From Acetobacteraceae bacterium (GTDB taxonomy: Bacteria; Pseudomonadota; Alphaproteobacteria; Acetobacterales; Acetobacteraceae), in contig CANHTE010000077.1 of NCBI GenBank assembly GCA_947462945.1, forward strand, positions 1 through 6,525: DNA of 6,525 bases, in the 5' to 3' direction. Every line of letters begins with the position of its first letter. Positions within the stretch are counted from its first letter, which is position 1. The notes beneath the pieces are model-generated. The model made no database searches. It saw nothing but the letters and a program-made list of their open reading frames with translations, and had not been told where the DNA came from. Of the stretch, positions 1-6,525 are shown piece by piece. Position numbers and translations under genes: made by a program.

Positions 1-3000
1 CTGGCCCAATGCCGCCGCCGCCTGGGAAGAGCGCGCCGGCATGGGTGAGGTGACGCCCGCGCAATGGCTCGCCCTGGCCCGCGCGCAGTTGCGCCGTGCC
101 CCGCCCGAACCCGCCCGCGCGCTGCAAGCCGCCTGGCAGAATTTCATGATGGTCCCGGCCGGCCCGCCCGAAATCCCCTCACTCCTGTTGGTCGCCGAGG
201 CGCTGGGCCGGATGGAGCGTCCGGCCCAGCAAATCGCGGCGCTGGAGGCCGTGCTGGAGCGCGCGCCCAATGACGCCCGCTACACCGAGGCGCTGACCCA
301 GGCCCGCCGCGCCGCCGGCCTGCTGGTGACGCGCGTGAACACCGAAAGCGAGGCCGAACCGCCGCGCGCCTGCCTCAGCTTCACCCTGCCCCCCGCCCGC
401 CGCCAGGACTGGCAGCCGCAGGATTGGATTCGCGCCGAACCCACCATTCCCGGCCTTGCCATCACGCGTGATGGCGATTCGCTCTGCGCGGTCGGCCTGC
501 CGCATGGTCGCACCACGCGGCTGCTGCTGCGCCAGGGCCTGCCCGGCGAGGATGGGCTGCGCCTGAACCGCGACACGGCGGTGAACATCGCCATGCCAGA
601 CCGTGCGCCTCGCATGGCCTTTGACAGCCGTGCCTTCCTGCTGGCGCGCGGTCAGCAGGCGCGGGTGCCGCTGGCATTGATGAACATCACGGGCGTGCAG
701 ATGCGCATCATCCGCATCGCGGAACGCAACCTCGTGCCCTTGACGCGCGATTGGCGCCTGGGCGAGCAACTGGACAGCTGGACCGCGCAGGATCTGCCCG
801 AAGCCTGGGGCCGTGTGGTCTGGGAAGGGCGGATCGAGGTGCCGCGGCACCCGACCAACAGCCTGCAACGCCTTTCCATTCCGGTGCCGGAGGAAGTGCG
901 TGTGGCCGGCCCTGGCCTTTACGTCATGGTCGCGCTGCCGGGCGATGGGACGAATCAGGCGCAAAACCTGGCCACGGCGCAGCCCCTGATCGTGACCGAC
1001 CTCGGCCTTACCGCCTGGCGCGGTGCGGGTGGCCTGGCGGTGCAGGCGCGGCATCTGGGCGATTCGCAGCCTGCCGCCGGCACCCGCGTGGCGCTGATGG
1101 CGCGCAACAATGAAATCCTGGCGGAGGTGGAAACCGGCCCCGATGGCCTGGCCCGCTTCGCGCCCCCCCTGCTGCGCGGCGCAGGCCCGATGGCGCCCGT
1201 CTCCCTGCATGCCAGCACCGCCGATGATCTGGTGTCCTTGGACCTGGAGGCCGCCTCTTTTGATTTGTCGGATCGTGGCGTGGCGGGGCGCGCGCATCCG
1301 GGGCCGCTGGACGCCTTCCTCTGGCTGGATCGCGGCATTTATCGCCCCGGTGAGACGGTGCAGGCCATGGTGCTGCTGCGGGATGTGGCGGGCCAGCCCT
1401 CCAGCCTGCCCGTTCGCCTTCGTCTGCGCCGCCCCAATGGCCAGGTGGCGGCCGAGACAGTGCTGCGCGATGGCGCGCATTGGCCCGTCACCTTGCCCGC
1501 CGCCGCCCCCGCCGGCGCCTGGAAGGTTGAAGCCCTGACCGACCCCAATGCCCCCCCGGTGGGCGAGGTGACTCTGCGCGTGGATGCCTTCGTGCCCGAG
1601 CGCCTGGCGGTCGAGATCGGCCCCGCGCCCGGGCCACTCACCCCGAGCCGGCCGCTCGCCATTCCCGTCACCGCGCGCTTTCTGTATGGCGCGCCGGGCG
1701 CAGGCCTCAGCGGCCATGCGCAATACCGCCTGATCACCGAGCGCAGCCCCTTCCCGGCCTTCCAGGGCTATCTGTTCGGCCTGGAGGATGAGAGCTTCGC
1801 CCCCAACATGCTCTCGGCCGACCTGCCTGAGACCGACGCCGATGGCCGCGCCATCCTGACCCTCACCCTGGACCGCGCGCCGGACACGACGCGCCCGCTG
1901 CGTGCCGAACTGACGCTTCAGGTCGAGGAGCCGGGCGGGCGTGCCACCAGCGTGGATCTGCCGCTGGCCGTGGCCGGTGCGCCCCGGTTGATTGGCATGC
2001 GTGGCCCCGCCTCGGTGACTGTGAATGCCGAGGCCGCGTTTGACGTCGTCATCGTGAACCCGGCGGGCGAGCCGCAGGCCGGGAACCTCAATCTGCGCCT
2101 GGTGCGGGAACGGCCCGATTGGCGCATCATCATGCGGTCCGGCCAGCCGCGCTATGAGGCGGTCTGGACCGACGAGCCGGTGGATACGGCCAGCCTCACC
2201 GTCTCGGCGGAAGGCCCTGCCCGTTTCGCCCGCAGCCTACCCTTCGGCCGCTACCGGCTGGAAGCCCAGGAAGCGGGCGGCATGGCGCTGGCCTCCCTGC
2301 GCTTCCGCTCCGGCTGGGCCGGCTCGGAATCGGCCGAGGTGCCGGACAAGGTGGATGTGGCGGCAGACCGGCAGAGCTTCGCGCCGGGCCAGACCGTCAC
2401 CCTGCGGATCACGCCGCCCTTCGCCGGCCGCGCCAGCCTCGCCATCCTGACCGACCGGCTGGTGGCGCTGCGGGAGATCGAACTCCCCGTCGCCGGCGCC
2501 GAAGTCACGCTGGAGGCCGATGCCGCCTGGGGGGCCGGCGCCTATGCCGCGGTCACCGTCTTTCGTCAGGGCCAAGCGCAGGATGCGCCGGGCCGGGCGC
2601 TGGGCCTCACCTGGTTGCAGCTGGACCCGGCCGCGCGGCGGCTGGACGTTGCCATGGGCGGCGAGGAGCGGGTGCGGCCGCAAGGACGCACCACCATTCC
2701 GGTCACGGTCACGGGTGGCCAGGGTACGGTAAGGCTGACGCTAGCGGCCGTGGATGAGGGCATTCTGCGCCTGACGCGCTTCGTCACGCCCAACCCCTTG
2801 GGGCATTACGCCGGGCGCCGGACGCTGGGCACCGATATCCGCGATGATTACGGAAGGCTGATCCGCCCCGAAGACGGCACGCTGGCCACGCTGCGCCAGG
2901 GTGGCGATGAGCTGGGCGACCTGGGCGCGCTGCGCATCCCGCAACGCAATGTGGTGCTGTTCAGTGGCGTGGTGACGACCGATGCTGATGGCCGCGCGGA

Positions 3001-4876
3001 AATCCCGCTCGACATCCCGGATTTTGCCGGCGAATTGCGCCTGATGGCCGTCGCCTGGGAGGGCGCCCGTGTGGGCTCCGCCGCCCGCACGCTCCTGGTG
3101 CGAGACCCGGTGCTGGCGGAAGCCATCCTGCCGCGCTTCCTGGCCCCTGGCGATGAAGCCAGCATCTCCGTCTTGCTGCACAATCTCGAACTGCCGGCGG
3201 GCGAGGTGAGCGCCACACTCAGCACAGAGGGCGCCGTGGCCATCGCGGGGCCGAGCCGCCTGGCCGCCCGGCTTGCCACCGGCGCCCGCGCCCAGCCCAG
3301 CGCCACCCTGCGCGCCACCGGCGCGGGTGAGGGCGTGCTGCGCCTGGCCATCACCGGCCCGAACGGCTTCACCGCGACACGTGAAGCGCGGATCGAAGTG
3401 CGCTCCTCCCGCGCGCTGGCCAGTGCCTCCAGCCTGATCGAGTTGGCGCCTGGCGCGGAGGCCCGCCTCGCTCCCGATGCTGCGCGTTTCATCCCCGGCG
3501 CCTGGCGCGCCACGGCACGTTTGGGCATGCCAGTCCGCTATGACGCCGAGGGGATGTTGCGCCTGCTGGAAAGCTTCCCGCTGGCCTGCCTGGAGCAGCT
3601 CTCCTCGCAGGTGCTTGGAATGGCTGCGGCCATGACAGAGGCGAGCACGCCGGAGCAAGCCGTGCGGCTGCAACGCGCCGTGGACGGCGTGCTGGCGCGG
3701 CAGCGCTTCGATGGCAGCTTCGGCCTTTGGTCCGCCCAAAGCGAGCCTGAATACTGGACATCCGCCTATGCGGTGGAGGCGCTGCTGCGCGCCAAGGCGG
3801 CCGGCGCCACCGTGGCCGATGCCGCGCTGGAAGCGGCGCTGACAGACCTCGCCGAGCGGCTGGAAGACACCAACCCGAGCGAGCCCACGGATTACGCCGC
3901 CCAGGCGGCACGGCTGAATGCGCTCTCACTCGCTGGGCGGCACCGGTTGGGTGCGGCGCGGCGGCTGATGGAAAGCCTGGACCGCCTGCCCACCCCCCTG
4001 GCCCTCGCGCAACTCGGCGCCGCCTTCGCCCGCGCTGGTGACAGCGAGCGCGCCACACGTGCCTTCACCGCCGCCCTCGCTGCGCCCGCCCGGCGGGACT
4101 GGAACTATGATTACGGCAGCGCCGCGCGGGATGCGATGGCAATCCTTGTCCTGCTTCAGGAGGGGCAGATGCCCGCCCCCATGCAGGCCACCGCCCTCTC
4201 TCGGCTACCGGGGCCGGAGCTGACCCCGGCCTTGGCCTCCACCCAGGAACAGGCCTGGGCGGTGCTGGCGGCGGCGACCCTGGGCCGCGACGGCCGGCCG
4301 CTGCGTGCCAGCCTGGACGGCACGGCACTGGAACGGCGCGTGGTCCATGTCACAGCCGGCGGCACCTTGCGAAATGCGGGGGATGCCCCCCTGCCCGTCA
4401 GCCTGACCGTCACCGGCATTCCAGCCGAAGCCTTGCCCGCAGGCCGCAACGCCATGCAAATCCGCCGGCGCTTCCTGGCGCTGGATGGCATGGCGCTGAA
4501 CCTGGATCAGCTGCGCTCCGGCACGTCTTTCATTCTCGTCCTGGAAGGCCGTGCCGAGTCCAACCAGAACCACCTCGCCATGATGACCCAGGGGCTGCCG
4601 GCCGGATGGGAGGTCGAGGCGCGGCTTGGCCCGGGCGCCGTACCGGGCCTGCCGGGCCTGGGCGAATTGCCCAGCCCCGACGCGCAGCCCGCCCTGGATG
4701 ACCGGGTGGCGGCGGCCTTCACCTTCACGGCCGAGCGGCGGGAGTTCCGGCTGGCTGTGCGCCTCCGGGCGGTGACGCCGGGGCGGTTTGAACTGCCGGG
4801 GGCGGAGGTGTCGGACATGTACCGACCGGCATTTTTCGCGCGGCAGGCGGCGGGGCGGGTGAACATCCTGCCATAG
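1..4876 (+). CDS. Bacterial alpha-2-macroglobulin family protein (YfhM-like), 5' partial
   Basis: Likely an envelope-located protease trap: a protease cuts the bait region and becomes covalently held by a thioester. The frame is open from position 2 (13 codons before the first ATG at 41, no stop), so the gene is cut by the window edge; no signal peptide or lipobox is visible. Counting from ATG 41 (1611 aa): an Ala/Leu-rich, TPR-like helical stretch ~1-95; macroglobulin-type beta domains follow, with Cys111 and Cys149 a possible disulfide; DRGIYRPGE at 430-438; AAVDEGIL at 902-909; bait-like segment ~940-970; LFSG at 973-976; thioester motif Cys1183-Leu-Glu-Gln1186 in a helical thioester domain (~1150-1400); C-terminal receptor-binding-like domain ~1430-1611 with VSDMYRPAFFA near the end, as in E. 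coli YfhM. The stop is TAG at 4874-4876. YfhM-type genes often neighbour pbpC (PBP1C); none lies downstream here. Family assignment is very secure; the biological target is inferred. Confidence 0.96.
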   Translation, partial: WPNAAAAWEERAGMGEVTPAQWLALARAQLRRAPPEPARALQAAWQNFMMVPAGPPEIPSLLLVAEALGRMERPAQQIAALEAVLERAPNDARYTEALTQARRAAGLLVTRVNTESEAEPPRACLSFTLPPARRQDWQPQDWIRAEPTIPGLAITRDGDSLCAVGLPHGRTTRLLLRQGLPGEDGLRLNRDTAVNIAMPDRAPRMAFDSRAFLLARGQQARVPLALMNITGVQMRIIRIAERNLVPLTRDWRLGEQLDSWTAQDLPEAWGRVVWEGRIEVPRHPTNSLQRLSIPVPEEVRVAGPGLYVMVALPGDGTNQAQNLATAQPLIVTDLGLTAWRGAGGLAVQARHLGDSQPAAGTRVALMARNNEILAEVETGPDGLARFAPPLLRGAGPMAPVSLHASTADDLVSLDLEAASFDLSDRGVAGRAHPGPLDAFLWLDRGIYRPGETVQAMVLLRDVAGQPSSLPVRLRLRRPNGQVAAETVLRDGAHWPVTLPAAAPAGAWKVEALTDPNAPPVGEVTLRVDAFVPERLAVEIGPAPGPLTPSRPLAIPVTARFLYGAPGAGLSGHAQYRLITERSPFPAFQGYLFGLEDESFAPNMLSADLPETDADGRAILTLTLDRAPDTTRPLRAELTLQVEEPGGRATSVDLPLAVAGAPRLIGMRGPASVTVNAEAAFDVVIVNPAGEPQAGNLNLRLVRERPDWRIIMRSGQPRYEAVWTDEPVDTASLTVSAEGPARFARSLPFGRYRLEAQEAGGMALASLRFRSGWAGSESAEVPDKVDVAADRQSFAPGQTVTLRITPPFAGRASLAILTDRLVALREIELPVAGAEVTLEADAAWGAGAYAAVTVFRQGQAQDAPGRALGLTWLQLDPAARRLDVAMGGEERVRPQGRTTIPVTVTGGQGTVRLTLAAVDEGILRLTRFVTPNPLGHYAGRRTLGTDIRDDYGRLIRPEDGTLATLRQGGDELGDLGALRIPQRNVVLFSGVVTTDADGRAEIPLDIPDFAGELRLMAVAWEGARVGSAARTLLVRDPVLAEAILPRFLAPGDEASISVLLHNLELPAGEVSATLSTEGAVAIAGPSRLAARLATGARAQPSATLRATGAGEGVLRLAITGPNGFTATREARIEVRSSRALASASSLIELAPGAEARLAPDAARFIPGAWRATARLGMPVRYDAEGMLRLLESFPLACLEQLSSQVLGMAAAMTEASTPEQAVRLQRAVDGVLARQRFDGSFGLWSAQSEPEYWTSAYAVEALLRAKAAGATVADAALEAALTDLAERLEDTNPSEPTDYAAQAARLNALSLAGRHRLGAARRLMESLDRLPTPLALAQLGAAFARAGDSERATRAFTAALAAPARRDWNYDYGSAARDAMAILVLLQEGQMPAPMQATALSRLPGPELTPALASTQEQAWAVLAAATLGRDGRPLRASLDGTALERRVVHVTAGGTLRNAGDAPLPVSLTVTGIPAEALPAGRNAMQIRRRFLALDGMALNLDQLRSGTSFILVLEGRAESNQNHLAMMTQGLPAGWEVEARLGPGAVPGLPGLGELPSPDAQPALDDRVAAAFTFTAERREFRLAVRLRAVTPGRFELPGAEVSDMYRPAFFARQAAGRVNILP

Positions 4877-4985
4877 GGGGTGGCATCGTGCAGGCCAGCG
4901 GCATGCTGGAAGCCAGGCGGGCCCGCGTCGCGGCGAGGGGTCTGTGGCTTCGCGGGCAGGCGGCGATGAACGCCCCGGCAACGCC
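4877..4985. repeat. Convergent intergenic gap with inverted repeat, possible terminator
   Basis: This 109-bp gap separates the 3' ends of the macroglobulin gene (+) and the J-domain gene (-). It holds a perfect 7-bp all-GC inverted repeat, GCCCGCG at 4921-4927 and CGCGGGC at 4951-4957, with a 23-nt loop. A smaller 5-bp hairpin lies at 4895-4909 (CCAGC/GCTGG). Neither is followed by a T tract on either strand, so a standard intrinsic terminator is not supported. Transcription could end by Rho, or the hairpins could stabilise 3' ends. No convincing gene is seen here. Confidence 0.3.
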
Positions 4986-5672
4986 TCACCCCAGCAGCAG
5001 GTCGCGTGCCTCATTCACCCGGCTCGCCAACCAATCGCTGCCGCCGCGATCGGGATGGGCCGTCTGCATCAACCGGCGATGCGCGGCGCGGATCGCCGCC
5101 TCGTCCGCGCCTTCGCCCAGTCCCAGCACGGCCAGGGCCTCCTCCCGCGTCATGTGACCACCCGTGGGCTTGGGGGGCGGCGCGGCCTCGCGCCACTCCG
5201 GATCGGTGCGGTCCAGCCAGGCTTCGATCAGCGGGGCGCTTTCCGCATCCAGCGCCTGGCAATCGCTGAGCAGCGCCATGAGCTCCGCGCGGTCCATCGA
5301 GGCGAGGTCCCGCCCGGTGAAGGCGCCGCGCCGCACCTGGCCGGACATGGCGCCGCTGCCGAGATCCAGGCGCATCTCCAGCGTCGCCGTCTCGATGCCG
5401 GAGGCCTGGCCGCCCTCGGCCGGGCGGCCGAAGCTGCGCCGCGCCCGCCAGCCGCGCCAGGCCTGCAACAGCGCCGGGCCGAACATGATCAGCGCCCAAA
5501 GCGCATTGGCGCCGCGCCCTGAGAGCAGCATGGCGGTCAGGCCCGCTGCCCCCAGTGTGCCCAGCCCCCAGATGAGCGAGGTCTTCACCGCCGCCGGGCG
5601 CGCATTGGCAAAGGCAAAGAGCAGGATGAGCGCGCCCAGCAGCAAGGCCGCGCCAATGGCGATGGCCAGCAT
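4986..5672 (-). CDS. Membrane-anchored J-domain protein, Tim14/Pam18-like (DnaJ co-chaperone)
   Basis: A 228-aa protein that should recruit and stimulate a DnaK-type Hsp70 at the inner membrane. The N-terminus is strongly hydrophobic (about residues 2-22, 33-50 and 55-69), giving two or three membrane segments; the Arg-rich stretch after the last one (RGWRARR) suggests that the rest is cytosolic. A charged middle region (~90-165) contains GAMSGQVRRGAFTGRDL. The J domain is short and sits at the extreme C-terminus (~174-228): MTREEALAVLGL helix I, AAHRRLM helix II, the essential His206-Pro207-Asp208, then RGGSDWLASRVNEARDLL. Anchor-then-J order and the HPDxGGS...NEAxDLL ending match mitochondrial Tim14/Pam18 and its alphaproteobacterial relatives rather than classical DnaJ: there is no Gly/Phe linker and no zinc finger. 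ATG at 5670-5672 is only 2 bp after the stop of the VWA gene and has no clear Shine-Dalgarno site, so translational coupling is likely. The stop is TGA. The client is unknown. Confidence 0.92.
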   Translation of the reverse strand: MLAIAIGAALLLGALILLFAFANARPAAVKTSLIWGLGTLGAAGLTAMLLSGRGANALWALIMFGPALLQAWRGWRARRSFGRPAEGGQASGIETATLEMRLDLGSGAMSGQVRRGAFTGRDLASMDRAELMALLSDCQALDAESAPLIEAWLDRTDPEWREAAPPPKPTGGHMTREEALAVLGLGEGADEAAIRAAHRRLMQTAHPDRGGSDWLASRVNEARDLLLG

Positions 5673-5674
5673 GG

Positions 5675-6376
5675 CTAGCGCTTGGGCGCGGGCAATTGCC
5701 CGGCGATGCGCTGCGCCTCACGCCCCGGCAGGCGGGTCAGCGCCGTGCGCCCGCCGGCGGCAAAGACCGCCACGGCGCGCAGCAGGGCGCGCAGGGCCTC
5801 GGCACTGGCGGCGTCAAACGGCGCCCAGGCGCCGCCCGAAAGCTTGGCGATCTGCCGGAAACCCTGCTCCGCCGGGCGATCCGCCCCTTCCTGGAAGCAA
5901 AAGACGGGCGTGCCATGCATCCCCAATTGCCCGGCGAGGTGGCAGATCGGGTCCACCGCCTCCTCCAGCGCATCGCCCACCAGGACCAGGGCGTTCACGC
6001 GCTCGGCCTTCGACTCGCGCAGGGCGTGTTCCAGCACGCGAAGCACCTGGGTCTGCCCACCCAGCACCGTGACGCCAGACATGCGGCGGGCGAGTTCGGC
6101 CGTGTCGGTCAGGAAGGGGGTTGCGGCGAACTCCATATAGCCGCGCCAATAGGCCAGCTGAACGGCGAGGCCGCCGAGGTCCCGCGTGGCGGAGAACATT
6201 TCAGCCTGCAAATGGCACGCCGTATCCCAGGCCGGCTGGCGTGAGGCGGTGGCATCCACGGCGAAGATCAGCCGTCCCCGCCGCGCGCTGACCGGGCGGA
6301 TGGCGGGCATCGCCTCGACCTTCGCAAGGAAGGCGGCCACGGCGGCGTTGCTGGGTTTGGCCGGGAGCTGGCTCAT
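5675..6376 (-). CDS. VWA domain-containing protein
   Basis: A 233-aa protein made almost entirely of one von Willebrand factor A fold. After a short N-terminal helix (AAVAAFLAKVEAMP) comes strand 1, RLIFAVDATAS, with the metal-site (MIDAS) motif in the form Asp41-x-Thr43-x-Ser45 instead of the usual DxSxS. Thr109 in GGQTQ and Asp135 in LVLVGDALEE fit the second and third MIDAS positions, so metal binding is probably kept. There is no signal peptide or membrane segment, so a cytosolic location is expected. I chose ATG at 6376 because the VWA-like sequence begins there and a G-rich stretch (TGGGGGC) precedes it. A TTG at 6439 would add 21 residues (beginning MTKQPACF, with a CxxC) that do not look like part of the fold. 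The stop is TAG at 5677-5675, and the J-domain gene follows 2 bp later in the same operon. No AAA+ MoxR partner is in view. Fold is secure; biological role unknown. Confidence 0.88.
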   Translation of the reverse strand: MSQLPAKPSNAAVAAFLAKVEAMPAIRPVSARRGRLIFAVDATASRQPAWDTACHLQAEMFSATRDLGGLAVQLAYWRGYMEFAATPFLTDTAELARRMSGVTVLGGQTQVLRVLEHALRESKAERVNALVLVGDALEEAVDPICHLAGQLGMHGTPVFCFQEGADRPAEQGFRQIAKLSGGAWAPFDAASAEALRALLRAVAVFAAGGRTALTRLPGREAQRIAGQLPAPKR

Positions 6377-6525
6377 GCCCCCAGCAGATGGTCCATGCCC
6401 GCCACTCCCGCAAGGGAAGCAGGCAGGCTGCTTCGTCAATCGAGCCTTTACCTTCGTCCCCTAGACCACCATTTGCGCATCCAGACTGCGTGTCGTCGTC
6501 AGGATTGGGGTCAGGCTCTTGAACC
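6377..6525 (-). promoter_or_regulatory. Upstream leader of the VWA/J-domain operon
   Basis: This stretch lies upstream of the minus-strand operon and should carry its promoter unless another minus-strand gene lies beyond the window. No convincing -35/-10 pair could be picked out. A TTGACG on the minus strand near 6439 has no acceptable -10 at the right distance. A perfect inverted repeat lies at 6416-6434, and the last ~20 bases resemble a dispersed-repeat border (both described separately). No coding region was supported between 6440 and 6525. Confidence 0.35.
6416..6434. repeat. Perfect 7-bp inverted repeat upstream of the VWA gene
   Basis: GAAGCAG (6416-6422) and CTGCTTC (6428-6434) are exact reverse complements around a 5-nt centre. 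The element ends 40 bp before the chosen ATG of the VWA gene. It could form an RNA hairpin in the leader or serve as a dimer-binding operator. No T tract follows on either strand, so it does not look like an intrinsic terminator. The symmetry is seen directly; a function is inferred only. Confidence 0.4.

Noticed and set aside
179..1723. A 514-codon open frame on the minus strand inside the macroglobulin gene
   Set aside because: The translation is rich in Gly, Arg, Gln and His with no recognisable domain. Long antisense frames are expected opposite GC-rich coding DNA, and the plus-strand product is a clear family member throughout.
2741..3739. A 332-codon minus-strand open frame opposite the bait and thioester regions
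   Set aside because: Same low-complexity, GC-driven composition and no domain; it mirrors a conserved coding region on the other strand.
4641..4662. Short Gly-Leu-Pro repeat (VPGLPGLGEL) in the macroglobulin C-terminal domain
   Set aside because: Only two imperfect units in a probable surface loop; not a meaningful tandem repeat.
4895..4909. CCAGC/GCTGG hairpin as an intrinsic terminator of the macroglobulin gene
   Set aside because: The stem is only 5 bp and no T tract follows.
4205..5014. Minus-strand open frame running across the macroglobulin 3' end and the convergent gap
   Set aside because: It overlaps both real genes, has no recognisable motif and is compositionally a shadow.
5164..6072. 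A 302-codon plus-strand open frame antisense to the VWA and J-domain genes
   Set aside because: Its Ser/Arg/Pro/Ala-rich sequence has no domain, whereas the opposite strand encodes two recognisable folds.
6377..6439. TTG-initiated N-terminal extension of the VWA protein with a CxxC
   Set aside because: The extra 21 residues do not resemble the fold, a Met with a G-rich upstream stretch is available at 6376, and the segment overlaps the inverted repeat. It remains possible but is less likely.
6503..6525. Minus-strand GGTTCAA at the edge as a tRNA T-loop
   Set aside because: The flanking bases cannot form the 5-bp T stem and no acceptor, anticodon or D arm is present.

Overview
The window is GC-rich throughout (roughly 70% by eye). 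Its gene content points to an alphaproteobacterium, most plausibly Rhodospirillales/Acetobacteraceae-like. This lineage call is an inference from protein style (a YfhM-type alpha-2-macroglobulin and a Tim14/Pam18-like membrane J protein) and from codon bias; no rRNA or other phylogenetic marker is present.

Layout: positions 1-4876 (+) hold one very long gene for a bacterial alpha-2-macroglobulin. It is open at the left edge, so the true N-terminus with its secretion signal lies outside the window. The gene keeps an intact CLEQ thioester motif, the DRGIYRPGE motif and the family's typical C-terminal end. A 109-bp convergent gap (4877-4985) follows. Two minus-strand genes come next, read from right to left: a small von Willebrand factor A (VWA) domain protein (5675-6376) and, only 2 bp after its stop, a membrane-anchored protein with a C-terminal J domain (4986-5672). 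The remaining 149 bp (6377-6525) are the leader of this pair. They contain a perfect 7-bp inverted repeat and, at the extreme edge, a GGGGTCAGGCTCTTGAA-like stretch that may be the border of a dispersed repeat or mobile element.

How the genes may work together: the macroglobulin is expected to be an envelope protease trap that uses bait and thioester chemistry. The VWA/J-domain pair is almost certainly one transcription unit and so probably one function, in which a cytosolic metal-dependent adhesion-type module is paired with a membrane-tethered Hsp70 co-chaperone. Nothing in the sequence links the pair to the macroglobulin except convergent adjacency. No CRISPR array, tRNA, rRNA or complete insertion sequence was seen. 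The least described element is the VWA/J-domain pair; the macroglobulin is a recognisable family member without its usual PBP1C partner on the downstream side.
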